This document shows positions 9,528-19,092 of a DNA stretch of 49,928 nucleotides, one piece after another. The DNA lies in assembly GCA_013204595.1 (NCBI GenBank), contig JABMNK010000127.1, positions 1-49,928 on the forward strand, given 5' to 3'. The notes under the pieces are model-generated. The model worked only from the letters and a program-made list of their open reading frames with translations, ran no database searches and was not told the DNA's origin. How positions within the stretch are numbered: the first letter of the stretch is position 1; each line of letters begins with the position of its first letter. Source of the stretch: Flammeovirgaceae bacterium. GTDB taxonomy: Bacteria; Bacteroidota; Bacteroidia; Cytophagales; Cyclobacteriaceae. A program made the position numbers and the translations under genes.

Positions 9528-10280
9528 CTATTTATTATACGAATAATTTAAGTAGTGTCTTATTTGAAAGCCCAAAACATTGGTGTAGGTAAAATTTCCC
9601 ACAATACTCCCCGAAGCCAATTGACCATGCCAGGTTGCAGAAATTGACCAACTTTTGTTTAGCTGAAAAGTGGGGCTTATAATGACCCTATTTTGATCAA
9701 AAATGACCTCTCTTCCTGAATTAATGAAGATTTCATCGCCTATCATCAATATTAGCTGTGCCTACGGATTGGCCGCTGAAAGTTGCACAAGGGGCACAGA
9801 CACCATTATTGACTACCGAAATCGAAAGTTAAAACGATCATCTTTCCGAGCATTGTCCTCAGTTGAATGAAAAAATCTTTCCTCTATCCTCAAACGATGA
9901 TTGATTTGAACAACACCAAACGTACTCTTGATTGTTAGTTCTTGATACGGGCGAAATTCCGTTTTATAGACCCGATCAGCCTGATGAAATCCTAAATGTG
10001 CTAATCCTGCCAAAAAACTCACTCAGGGGTGCCTGGAATAGACAACTCCTGCTCTTAGAATGTATTGAGAAGGCTCTCCAAACCCATCCATCATGCGGAA
10101 GCCTCCATCTGTTACCAATATCCCGTGTTCCCCAAATCTAATCTGATTGTAATATTGAATCCATTGTTGATTGCCCCTTGTGATTATTTTCTGCTGGGCA
10201 AGGAGAACTGTTGGACATAATATACAAAGCAACAAAACTCCTTTTAACGCCCATCCTAGGTCTATATTTTTTATCATCAC
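9528..10280 (-). pseudogene. DUF2490 outer-membrane protein with three in-frame stops
   Basis: The frame runs 251 codons from ATG to the natural end with no indel. It is interrupted by TGA at 10023-10025, TAG at 9813-9815 and TAG at 9762-9764. Across all three stops the translation still aligns with the DUF2490 pattern: a signal peptide ending LLAQQK, then WIQYYNQIRFG, INHRLRIEERFF, and DEIFINSGREVIFDQNRV followed by beta strands to the end. DUF2490 proteins are predicted outer-membrane beta-barrels of unknown role. The clean frame suggests recent inactivation. The upstream neighbour on the same strand is the M16 protease (gap about 37 bases), so they may have been one operon. Confidence 0.85.
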
Positions 10281-10317
10281 AGTTAAGACAAATTAATAGC
10301 CCTATAAAAACAGCAGC

Positions 10318-13149
10318 CTAATAAATTAAATTTCCATTTATATCCATTTCAATAACGGCACCTTTTCCCAATGAATTCAATTCTTTAAGCTGTGTCTTCT
10401 TGTCCCCTACTACCACATAAAACATCTCATTTTCAGGTAAATATCGCTCAATGATTTCCTTGAAATTTCCCAAAGTCATCCCCATCAATTCTCGCTGATC
10501 CTCCTCAATATAAGTCATCGACTTTCCGTACTTACTTAAGTTGCTTAAAATATCACGTTTGGCGTAGAGACTTTCATAAGTCAATGTATTGCCTTTGACG
10601 ATTTTGTTTTGAGTAATTTTCACTTCTTCTTCAGAAAAATTTACCCCATAATTTTGAAGTAAGTCCGTGATGATTTCAATAGAAGATTTGGTCGCATTGG
10701 CCCTTACACTACTATAGGCGACAAACGGAGAAATGGCAATGTTCTGCTGAAGAAAAGAATAAGCACCATAGGTGTAACCCTTCTCTATTCTCAGAATCTG
10801 AAATAATTTACCACTAGACCCACCACCTAATATCTCATTGGCAAATGCCAAATTATTATAATCCGAATCTGCGGCAGATAACGCTAATTTTCCTACGAAT
10901 ATTACCGATTGTTTGGAACCTGGTACATCTATGAAGTAAACATTGTTTCCATTTTGATTGAAGTTTTTTTCGTAATTTGGCCATGTCACATCCTTGATTT
11001 TCCAATTTCTGTCCAGCCCCTCAAACGCATTGACGACTCGTTGCTGATCAACCAATCCCACCACATGCAGGGTTGCCATTGAGGCGCTAAAATTATTCGC
11101 ATAATAATTTTTCAAATCTGCCAATTCAATATTTTTAATCGTCTCATGAGTACCTCTAGAGGCTACACCTAAAATATGGTCTGCACCATACATTAATTTA
11201 GTAAGATTCGAATAAGCAATCGTAGTTGGATTGGACTCGTTTCCCTTCAATCGGGTTTCCAAGGCCTGTTTTAATCTATTGTATTCCACTTCATCCCAAC
11301 GCGGTTCAAGAATCATTTCCTCAATGAGCGCCACGGTCGGCTCAAAGTTTTTTGCCAAGCAAGTGGCATCAATACTGATTTCTTCATTTCCACTACTAAT
11401 ATTAATAGAGGCTCCAAGCAAGTCAATAGCCTCTTCTAATGCTGCTGAAGTTCGCTTGGCTGTTCCCTCCATCATCAAATCAGCCAAAAGTGCGGCTGCC
11501 CCTGATTTTTCAATCGGATCCAAATAATGCCCCCCCTTAATCGTAATATTGAAGGCTACCAAGGGCAGCTCATTATTTTCAATACCATAGACGGAAATTG
11601 AATTTTGAGGCAATTGAGTCGTCCAAATAATAGGCATCTTAAAAAAAGGAAGTTCTCCAAAATCAGGCTCAGAACGATCCTGAATACTCGGCGTTTTTTC
11701 ATAATCTGCTTCCTCCCCTTGGCCGACTTCTTCATCTAAGACATTTGCAATGATCTCTTCTTGATACACTTCCGCCTTGATCGACCCCTCAACCACAAGA
11801 TCCAATTGCCCTTTGGGGACAAAGCTTGTCATGATATAGGGTTTCGCCTTAAGATATTTTTCATAAACGCGCTTGACATCTTGGGCCGTAACGGCACTAG
11901 TCAACGACGCTCTTTTTGTGATAAAACTAGGATCTCCTGCGAATTCGTTGTCGTTTACCAATGTATATGCTTTGTCCAAAACAGTCTCTATTCCCCGGTA
12001 CAACCCCGTTTCTAACGAAGCTTTGATTCGAAGTAGTTCATTGTCATCAAATCCGTCTTTTTCAAATAGTTCAAGACTATGTGTTAAGGCTAATTTTACA
12101 GAATCCAAATCGATTCCCTCATTGGCCCTGATTCTAATCACAAATTCCCCAGCCAATTCGCGGCCGTTTTGTCCACTCGAAACGGAAGGTGCATATTCTT
12201 TTTCTTTGACCAACACTTTATAAACCGGCGATTTTTTACTGCCCGTCAGCAACTGACCTAAGACATTCAAAGCATATTCATCCTCGTGATAGTTTTCAAC
12301 TGTGGGGAATACCATTCTTAACTCTGGAAGTTTGGCGAAATTATCTTCAAAGTACAATACCTTCGATTCATTCAACTCGACAGGCATGGGTTTTAATTTT
12401 TCCACGACGGGCCCTTTTCTGATTTCACCAAACCATTGCTGCACCTTCGTCTTTGTCTGTGCTATGTCAATATCACCGGCAATCACTAGGGAAGCATTAC
12501 CCGCACCGTAATATTGCTCATAAAATTCTTTGACATCATCCAATGTCGCTGATTGCAGATCCGATAACTCTCCGATCATTGTCCAGCTATAAGGGTGGCC
12601 TTCAGGGTAAAGATTCTTAATAATGACCTCATTGGTGAACCCATAAGGCGCATTGTCCACTCGCTCTCTTTTTTCATTTTTTACCACTTGTTTTTCCCTT
12701 TCCAGCGCTTCTTTGGTCACGGTGTTGATCATGTAACCAAAACGATCCGAGTCGACCCATAATATTTTATCAAAGGCATCTTTCGGAACTACCTCGTAGT
12801 ATATAGTGCCGTCATTCCATGTGCCGCCATTCCTTACCCCTCCCCATTCTGGAATCAATTTTCTATTGGCTCCGAGAGGGGTGTTTTCAGAATCATTGAA
12901 AGACATATGTTCAAAAAAATGGGCGAATCCAGTACGACCAACTTTTTCTCTATTGGATCCAACATGCATGACCGTGGCCACGGCCACGATTGGATCCGAA
13001 TGATCCTCGTGCAATATGACTTCTAATCCATTGTCCAAAGTAAATTTTTCATAATGAATAGAAAATGGCGCTTCGGCCGTCTGCTCGATAGCGTTACAAC
13101 CAACAAATGCTAATGCGAAAACAAAAAATGAAGTATTGATGTGTTTCAT
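10318..13149 (-). CDS. M16 family zinc protease, lipoprotein
   Basis: This is a two-domain inverzincin (pitrilysin/insulinase family) of 943 residues, the usual size for Bacteroidota members. The N-terminal 18 residues form a lipoprotein signal peptide with lipobox AFVGC, so the enzyme is probably anchored in the envelope. The active-site motif HFFEH occupies residues 77-81, with E159 in the EREKQVVKNEKRE helix as the likely third zinc ligand. The second half (from about residue 500) repeats the fold without the zinc motif and contains the family's GGGSSGKLFQILR and KGYTYGAYSF segments. It probably degrades exported peptides. The gene is intact, and its downstream neighbour is the broken DUF2490 gene. 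Confidence 0.95.
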   Translation of the reverse strand: MKHINTSFFVFALAFVGCNAIEQTAEAPFSIHYEKFTLDNGLEVILHEDHSDPIVAVATVMHVGSNREKVGRTGFAHFFEHMSFNDSENTPLGANRKLIPEWGGVRNGGTWNDGTIYYEVVPKDAFDKILWVDSDRFGYMINTVTKEALEREKQVVKNEKRERVDNAPYGFTNEVIIKNLYPEGHPYSWTMIGELSDLQSATLDDVKEFYEQYYGAGNASLVIAGDIDIAQTKTKVQQWFGEIRKGPVVEKLKPMPVELNESKVLYFEDNFAKLPELRMVFPTVENYHEDEYALNVLGQLLTGSKKSPVYKVLVKEKEYAPSVSSGQNGRELAGEFVIRIRANEGIDLDSVKLALTHSLELFEKDGFDDNELLRIKASLETGLYRGIETVLDKAYTLVNDNEFAGDPSFITKRASLTSAVTAQDVKRVYEKYLKAKPYIMTSFVPKGQLDLVVEGSIKAEVYQEEIIANVLDEEVGQGEEADYEKTPSIQDRSEPDFGELPFFKMPIIWTTQLPQNSISVYGIENNELPLVAFNITIKGGHYLDPIEKSGAAALLADLMMEGTAKRTSAALEEAIDLLGASINISSGNEEISIDATCLAKNFEPTVALIEEMILEPRWDEVEYNRLKQALETRLKGNESNPTTIAYSNLTKLMYGADHILGVASRGTHETIKNIELADLKNYYANNFSASMATLHVVGLVDQQRVVNAFEGLDRNWKIKDVTWPNYEKNFNQNGNNVYFIDVPGSKQSVIFVGKLALSAADSDYNNLAFANEILGGGSSGKLFQILRIEKGYTYGAYSFLQQNIAISPFVAYSSVRANATKSSIEIITDLLQNYGVNFSEEEVKITQNKIVKGNTLTYESLYAKRDILSNLSKYGKSMTYIEEDQRELMGMTLGNFKEIIERYLPENEMFYVVVGDKKTQLKELNSLGKGAVIEMDINGNLIY

Positions 13150-13245
13150 AATAAAATCGAAAAGGTAAAGAGCAAATTAACAAAAAAAATGCATTGCAGA
13201 AATGACCCATCCATATAAAATAGTCTTTTTACAGCTAAGCGACTA

Positions 13246-14388
13246 CTACAACATCAATTGAAACAGATAAATCGTCAATAACCCCCAAATAGTACCCGTT
13301 GCCATACTCAAAATAGACAAAACCATGGCATGGGGCATTAATTTTTTATCATAGCTAGCCGTCACCGCAGGTGCTGTGGAAATACCACCCAAATTTGCCA
13401 TACTAGTAATAGCCAACCATTGAAAAGGGATTTTGAGTATTAAGGTATTGAGTACAATCCATACCAAATGAAGTGCCAGCCAGATGAGCATAATAGCCGT
13501 AAAACTCATAGGTAAATTTACCTGGGTAAAATCTAATTTTAGGCCTAAAATAGCCATTACCAATACGATACAAAACTCACCCAACTTCATCGCAAAACCT
13601 TGATTCCATTTCGAAAAAAAATTACCTAAAAGCAAACCTAATGCCGAGGAAATCAACACTAAGATGATAAAAGATTTGATAAGTAAAAAAGATGAAAAGA
13701 CCAATCCCAATAAAATAGTAAGTGTTATGGGTTTACTATAGGTGTCTTTTTGATGCGCTATTGTAAATGCCACTATAGGCGGATTGTTGATTTTGAAAAA
13801 GACATTTAACCGATCTGATTTGGCAATCAATTGAAACATCCCAATCGTCCATAAATTAACAATGATATTGTCCAAAACCAAGACAGATAAAAATAGCACT
13901 TCATTGGTATTTATCTGCTCTTTCAGTACTATTTGGGAAGTAGAACCGCCGATCCATCCACCCACTACGGGGACAAGGCCTTTCCAAAGCGCTCCTTCCA
14001 TGAAATTCAAAAAGGTATCCTTTGCAAGGAATTTAAGTGCCAACACCAACAAAGGCGGTAAAATAGCAATAATAAAAGACCCGGAAACAAATAAAAATAA
14101 CGGCTTAAACCATACCATTTTCAATGAGCGAAATGTCATCGTAGACATGACAGAGATGATGGCCAAAGGAATAACGATACCTTTACTGAAATCATGGATG
14201 ACTAGCTGAGAAAAATTAATTTCAAAAGGCAATACCAATAACGCAGGAACCACATAGGCAAAGAGAATCGGAGGAAACCATGTCAACAATCGGATAACCA
14301 GACGGTTATTTTGAGCTTTTATCCCGATCACTGCCACCAACGTGATGGCTACAATGACTACAGTAATCAACAGATCAATCATCATCAA
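13246..14388 (-). CDS. DUF819 family integral membrane protein (copy 1)
   Basis: The 380-residue protein has about ten hydrophobic segments and matches the DUF819 family (YjcL-like), whose transport role is unproven. Diagnostic segments are GGWIGGSTSQIVLKEQ in the middle and the C-terminal ANLGGISTAPAVTASYD, followed by two last membrane helices. Its start is the first of three ATG codons (MMMIDLL), and any could be used. It is followed by the M16 gene about 100 bases away on the same strand. A diverged paralogue lies at 37390-38532. Substrate unknown. Confidence 0.88.
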   Translation of the reverse strand: MMMIDLLITVVIVAITLVAVIGIKAQNNRLVIRLLTWFPPILFAYVVPALLVLPFEINFSQLVIHDFSKGIVIPLAIISVMSTMTFRSLKMVWFKPLFLFVSGSFIIAILPPLLVLALKFLAKDTFLNFMEGALWKGLVPVVGGWIGGSTSQIVLKEQINTNEVLFLSVLVLDNIIVNLWTIGMFQLIAKSDRLNVFFKINNPPIVAFTIAHQKDTYSKPITLTILLGLVFSSFLLIKSFIILVLISSALGLLLGNFFSKWNQGFAMKLGEFCIVLVMAILGLKLDFTQVNLPMSFTAIMLIWLALHLVWIVLNTLILKIPFQWLAITSMANLGGISTAPAVTASYDKKLMPHAMVLSILSMATGTIWGLLTIYLFQLML

Positions 14389-14737
14389 TGAACTCCGTTA
14401 AAATTGATAGACCGCTCAATATATTGCGCCATAGGGAAATTTTCCACCTCTAATACTAGGTTATTTTTGGGATAAAATGAAAATTATTTTTTGCCCTATA
14501 CTGAAGCACGAATACCCTATTAATGATCAATGAAAATAAGCGGCTTATCGAAAAATAATATGCGTAATTCAAAGTAGCCACTGCACCCTGAATACTAAAA
14601 ATATTAAGCAGCCAACAAAGAAAAACCCCTCCAGATACACACCAGAGTTTAATTTATAAAGTTGTTGTTTTAGTCAACCAACTCGATTAATTTGGGAATT
14701 CCAAAAAAAATGATTAAATAAAATTAAACGATCAAAT
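14389..14737. other. Divergent intergenic region
   Basis: The region separates the DUF819 gene (minus) from the lipase gene (plus), so it should hold two outward promoters. It is AT-rich. I see no clear consensus promoter pair, hairpin or coding remnant. Confidence 0.3.
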
Positions 14738-15829
14738 ATGATCAGAATTATTTTCTTAAGTTTCCTCGTATTGATGGTAGCGCTCAGCTGTTTTGCTCAA
14801 AAATCAAAACTAACCCCTGGGTTTGATAAGCTAGAATTCACTGAACTTCTCAAAATATCTACCCGTCAAGGAGATACACTCTACAATAAAGACCTTCCAG
14901 CACCAGAAAAGTTTCACAAAGTGCATCGATCCAAAATGATTGGCCTAGACAACCGATGGGAATTGTGGTTTTCAGATGATTCCATTGCAGCCATCAGTAT
15001 ACGCGGTACCACGCCCAACCTAGCCAGTTGGACGGAGAATTTATTTGCTGCCATGGTTCCCGCCACAGGAAGTCTGACATTTAGTCAAGAAGATGTATTC
15101 TATTATCATTTGAGTGATCAAGATCAAGCTGCGGTCCATACTGGTTGGCTGATCGGTACCGTCTCCATTTACAGAGATTTAATCCCAAAACTTGATTCCT
15201 GCCTAGCCAATGGCATCACCGATTTTTATTTAATTGGTCATAGCCAAGGGGGTGCCATTGCTACCTTACTCACTTCACTTCTGCTGCATCTCAAAAAAGA
15301 CAATCCACAATACGCCCCACTCACGATCAAAACCTATGCGAGCGCTGCGCCCAAAACCGGAAATCTCTATTTTGCTTATGAGTATGAAGCCCTAACGCAA
15401 GAAGGCTGGGCTTTTAATGTTGTCAATTCGGCGGACTGGGTACCTGAGGGTCCTTATGCCATTCAAACCATTGACGACTTCAATACCATCAACCCATTCA
15501 AATCGGCTCGAAAGGGCTTTAAAAAAGTGCCCTTTCCAAAAAACATTGCGATGAAATATGCTTTTAACCAGCTCGATAAGCCTACGCAAAAAGCAACTAA
15601 GAAATTCAATAAATACCTCGGTGTACGGATGAGTGATCAGATTCGAAATTACCTGCCAAACTTCCAAACTCCTCGATTTTCCAACACCAACAACTATGTG
15701 CGGACGGGCCATACAATCGTATTATTGGCCGATGAGGCATATTACAAATTGTTCCCCAATGACGAAGGGACAATCTGGCAGCACCACAAATTCGAACCTT
15801 ATTTTTATTTACTCGAACAATTAAAGTAG
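14738..15829 (+). CDS. Secreted lipase, class 3-like
   Basis: This is an alpha/beta-hydrolase with a lipase class 3 architecture. A signal peptide covers residues 1-20 (ending LSCFAQ; the C could make it a lipoprotein, but the site looks more like signal peptidase I). The oxyanion strand IAAISIRGTTPNLASW is at 83-98. The nucleophile elbow LIGHSQGGAIA spans 165-175 with catalytic Ser169, and SADWVPEGPYAIQ around 232 probably supplies the acid. The 363-residue length is typical. The likely role is hydrolysis of exported lipids or esters. It lies 106 bases upstream of the M20 gene in the same direction and could be co-transcribed. Confidence 0.88.
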   Translation: MIRIIFLSFLVLMVALSCFAQKSKLTPGFDKLEFTELLKISTRQGDTLYNKDLPAPEKFHKVHRSKMIGLDNRWELWFSDDSIAAISIRGTTPNLASWTENLFAAMVPATGSLTFSQEDVFYYHLSDQDQAAVHTGWLIGTVSIYRDLIPKLDSCLANGITDFYLIGHSQGGAIATLLTSLLLHLKKDNPQYAPLTIKTYASAAPKTGNLYFAYEYEALTQEGWAFNVVNSADWVPEGPYAIQTIDDFNTINPFKSARKGFKKVPFPKNIAMKYAFNQLDKPTQKATKKFNKYLGVRMSDQIRNYLPNFQTPRFSNTNNYVRTGHTIVLLADEAYYKLFPNDEGTIWQHHKFEPYFYLLEQLK

Positions 15830-15935
15830 GTCAAATGATCTTTTCAGCTTATTTAATCTTCATTAAATAAATACTACATACTAGTTTCATCAAAAATAAA
15901 AATTACATTTAACGTTCAACTAAACTAACTACCCA

Positions 15936-17249
15936 ATGAGAACTATCTCCTTTTTCTGTTCGATTATATTTTTAAGCACAACCCTCAATTTGGTTGGACA
16001 AAATGATAAATCCAGAAAAAATATAGCAGCTGAAGCTAAAAAGATTGAACAAAAAGTCATTGAATGGCGGCGGGACATTCATGCCCATCCTGAATTGGGC
16101 AACCGCGAAGTGCGCACGGCAGCCTTAGTGGCCAATCACTTAAATTCCTTGGGAATGGAAGTCACTACCGGTGTAGGTGTTACGGGCGTGGTGGGAATTC
16201 TTAAAGGGGGTAAACCAGGGCCTGTCATCGCATTAAGAGCAGACATGGATGGCTTACCCGTATTGGAGCGAACCGCTGTTCCTTTTGCTTCAAAAGAACT
16301 GCGCAACTATAATGGCATAGAGACTCCAGTGATGCATGCTTGTGGGCATGATTCACATGTAGCTATTCTAATGGGTGTTGCCGAGATTTTGTCTGATATG
16401 CAAAAAGATTTAAAGGGCACGGTTAAATTCATCTTTCAACCTGCTGAAGAAGGTGCTCCAAAAGGAGAAGAAGGGGGTGCTGAACTCATGGTCAAAGAAG
16501 GTGTCCTTCAAAACCCCAAGGTCGATGTGATTTTTGGGTTACATATTAACTCAAAATTGGAAGCTGGCAAAATCTCCTATCGACCAGGGGGTATGTTTGC
16601 CGCCGTTGGCGATATGAAAATCACGGTTAAAGGTATCTCATCACACGGTGCTGAGCCCTGGTCATCGGTAGATCCCGTGCTGACCGCTGCGCAAATCGTC
16701 TACAGTTTGCAAACCATTTTGAGCCGCAATATCAACGTGACTGAGAATGGCGCTGTGGTCACTATTGGGGCTATTCATGGTGGAAATCGATCCAATATTA
16801 TACCTGAGCAGGTAGAAATGTTGGGTACGGTCCGTACGCTAAGTGCTGGGGATGAGGCATTGATCTACGAGCGCATCCGACAAATCGCTACACACACTGC
16901 CGCTGCCAATGGCGCCGAAGCAATAGTCGAATTGCCTTATTCGTCTCACTACCCCATCACCATCAATGATCCAGCCCTGACCGCACAAATGATTCCCTCT
17001 CTAAAGAAATCAGCCGGTGACGGAAATGTGTTGCTCATTCCGGCAGAAACCGGTGCAGAAGATTTTTCATTCTTTGCCAACGAAATTCCAGGGCTGTTTT
17101 TTTATCTTGGTGGAGCAGCTAGAGGAAAGGATCCAGTCTTGGCAGCACCTCATCATACTCCTGACTTTTTCTTGGACGAAAGTGGATTTATTACTGGAAT
17201 TAATGCATTGACCAATTTAGTGGTAGACTATATGGAGATGTCAAAATAA
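15936..17249 (+). CDS. M20 family amidohydrolase (exported)
   Basis: This metal-dependent amidohydrolase belongs to the M20D group, which includes IAA-amino-acid and N-acyl-amino-acid hydrolases. A signal peptide precedes the enzyme (residues 1-22, ending LVGQ). The signatures are RDIHAHPELGNRE at 46-58, ALRADMDGLPV at 99-109, HACGHDSH at 134-141 with metal ligands C136 and H138, and QPAEEGAPKG at 168-177 with E171/E172. A dimerisation lid begins near residue 210 (GDMKITVKGISSHGAEPW). It follows the lipase gene and ends at a strong terminator. It probably cleaves N-acylated amino acids or dipeptides in the periplasm. The exact substrate is not readable. Confidence 0.93.
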   Translation: MRTISFFCSIIFLSTTLNLVGQNDKSRKNIAAEAKKIEQKVIEWRRDIHAHPELGNREVRTAALVANHLNSLGMEVTTGVGVTGVVGILKGGKPGPVIALRADMDGLPVLERTAVPFASKELRNYNGIETPVMHACGHDSHVAILMGVAEILSDMQKDLKGTVKFIFQPAEEGAPKGEEGGAELMVKEGVLQNPKVDVIFGLHINSKLEAGKISYRPGGMFAAVGDMKITVKGISSHGAEPWSSVDPVLTAAQIVYSLQTILSRNINVTENGAVVTIGAIHGGNRSNIIPEQVEMLGTVRTLSAGDEALIYERIRQIATHTAAANGAEAIVELPYSSHYPITINDPALTAQMIPSLKKSAGDGNVLLIPAETGAEDFSFFANEIPGLFFYLGGAARGKDPVLAAPHHTPDFFLDESGFITGINALTNLVVDYMEMSK

Positions 17250-17284
17250 CCATCTGCCCTTTGTTCTATCAATAGCTAGATCAT

Positions 17285-17318
17285 AAAAAAAGCAACACTC
17301 ATCAACGTTGCTTTTTTT
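17285..17318 (+). terminator. Rho-independent terminator after M20 gene
   Basis: The inverted repeat AAAAAAAGCAAC / GTTGCTTTTTTT has a 10-base loop and ends in a T run, 36 bases past the stop codon. Confidence 0.85.
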
Positions 17319-17744
17319 ATTTCACTCGAGAAATGATCACCATGGAATTTTCACGGGCTATAGTAAATAATGAGAGATTCGATAATATTCTTAAGCCTAA
17401 ATCAAGAAAAGCTTGAGTAAAGCAAAAAGACATAAAAATTGGTTGAAATTGGTTGAAGTATGTCTCAATAATCAACCTACTTTATCCAATTTTAATTCAG
17501 CCACAACTCCCCTCTTTTTCAGAATCATCCCTACTGATTGCCTGAAATTTCTTTAATCAGATCACACATAAAAAAATTGAGTTATTACCAAAAAAATATC
17601 AAAAATTGACACTCGATTTGGATTAGCAAACGTTTGCAATAAGATAAATGATCATTAATTGTCAATTGGTTACCTATTATTATTTGAGAACATTACATAT
17701 TGCTTAGTAAAGCTGGTAAAATTTAATTTATATATCCTTCTATT
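17319..17744. other. Upstream regulatory region of the sucrose operon
   Basis: This region has no gene. It holds the LacI-type palindrome listed separately and a short tandem repeat (TTGGTTGAAA twice near 17440-17458). It is AT-rich and presumably contains the operon promoter downstream of the palindrome. A convincing -33/-7 pair is not evident. Confidence 0.4.
17626..17637. promoter_or_regulatory. LacI-family operator upstream of the sucrose operon
   Basis: A perfect 12-base palindrome GCAAACGTTTGC lies 108 bases before the transporter start. The central ACGT with GCAAA arms is the classic form of operators bound by LacI/PurR/CcpA-type regulators. No lacI-like gene lies in the window, so the cognate repressor must be elsewhere. 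Control by a sucrose- or fructose-responsive regulator is inferred from this site and the operon content. Confidence 0.7.
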
Positions 17745-19073
17745 ATGTCGTTTAAGCCCTCGTTGAAGTTTTCGCAGATCATCAATATGAACGTAGGTTT
17801 CTTGGGTATTCAATATAGCTTCGGTTTGCAACAATCTGCCGTAAATCCCATTTATGATATGCTGGGTGCAAGCCCTGATCAAATCCCCCTATTAAATTTG
17901 GCCGGTCCGATGACCGGATTAATTATTCAACCCATCATCGGAGCGCTAAGTGACAAGACTTGGTCTCCACGTTTTGGTCGTAGAAAACCCTATTTTATGA
18001 TTGGGGCCATTTTCTGTAGTATCTGTTTGTTTCTCTTTCCATTCAGCAGTGCATTATGGATGGCAGTAGGCCTACTATGGGTGTTAGATGCTGCCAACAA
18101 TACGGCTATGGAGCCATATCGAGCGTTTATTGCCGACAAACTTCCTACCGCTCAACATGCTACCGGATTTCTTACCCAAAGTTTTTTCACTGGGCTGGGT
18201 ATTACCTTAGCCAATCTCTCGCTATTTGTCTTTCAAAAGCAAATCGTAGGTCATTTTGGTAGCTTACCCTATTGGGTTTATGCCTCCTTTTTTTTAGGGA
18301 GTTTCTGCTCCATTGCATCGGTAAGCTGGTCCGTTTTAAAAACGCCAGAGATACCACCTACAGAGGAAGAACTTGCCTTACTTCGAAAAGAACAAATCAA
18401 TATTCATACGCCGTTTATTGAGATTTTTAAAGCCATAAAACAAATGCCCAAGGTCATGTGGCAATTGTCTTTGGTCTATCTTTTCCAATGGTATGCATTG
18501 TTTTGTTATTGGCAAAATGCTTCCAAAAGTATCGCACAATCCGTTTGGGATACTAATATTTATCAAAATAACCCTCTTTATGATGAAGCTGTTGGCTGGT
18601 CTGGGCTCGTGAATGGGTGGTACAATATAGTTACTTTCGTTTCCGCATTTGGTCTTCTTTGGTTGTCAAAGAAAATGAGTCCAAAAATGATCCATGTTAT
18701 TTGTTTGGTAATGGCAGGGGTGGGTTTGTTGGCTTTTCCTCACATTACAGATAAAAACATGTTGTTTCTGCCCATGACTGGATTTGGAATTGCATGGGCC
18801 AGTATGATGGGCATCCCTTACTTGCTCGTGGTCGACAAAATTCCTAAAGAAAAATATGGTGTCTACATGGGTATCATCAATATGATGATTGTAATTCCCA
18901 TGCTTCTGCAGAATATAAGTTTTGGTTTTATCCTAAAACATTTTCTGGATAATGATCCAGGCAAAGCCATTAGTTTCGGAGGTGTTTTTTTAATCATAGC
19001 CGCTTTTCTGACCTTACTCATCCAAAATAACCATCAGAAAAATAATCAGGCAAATGTGCCAATGACTCATTAA
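17745..19073 (+). CDS. MFS sugar transporter (SLC45/sucrose-type)
   Basis: The 442-residue protein has about 12 hydrophobic helices and fits the major facilitator group that includes SLC45 and plant sucrose/H+ symporters. The loop 2-3 signature reads GALSDKTWSPRFGRRKPYF. Further family marks are LLWVLDAANNTAMEPYRAF in the fourth helix region and AWASMMGIPYLLVV in the C-terminal half. It is the first gene of a three-gene operon followed after 19 bases by fructokinase. Together with the GH13 enzyme, this points to import of sucrose (or a similar disaccharide) across the inner membrane. It is intact, starting at ATG with MSFKPSLKFSQ. Confidence 0.9.
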   Translation: MSFKPSLKFSQIINMNVGFLGIQYSFGLQQSAVNPIYDMLGASPDQIPLLNLAGPMTGLIIQPIIGALSDKTWSPRFGRRKPYFMIGAIFCSICLFLFPFSSALWMAVGLLWVLDAANNTAMEPYRAFIADKLPTAQHATGFLTQSFFTGLGITLANLSLFVFQKQIVGHFGSLPYWVYASFFLGSFCSIASVSWSVLKTPEIPPTEEELALLRKEQINIHTPFIEIFKAIKQMPKVMWQLSLVYLFQWYALFCYWQNASKSIAQSVWDTNIYQNNPLYDEAVGWSGLVNGWYNIVTFVSAFGLLWLSKKMSPKMIHVICLVMAGVGLLAFPHITDKNMLFLPMTGFGIAWASMMGIPYLLVVDKIPKEKYGVYMGIINMMIVIPMLLQNISFGFILKHFLDNDPGKAISFGGVFLIIAAFLTLLIQNNHQKNNQANVPMTH

Positions 19074-19092
19074 CTAAAAAAACCCGAACCAA

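Noticed and set aside
9528-10280. Selenocysteine or pyrrolysine recoding to explain the three stops
   Set aside because: Two TAG and one TGA would need two systems, no recoding hairpin or suppressor tRNA is visible, and other genes here end normally with these codons.
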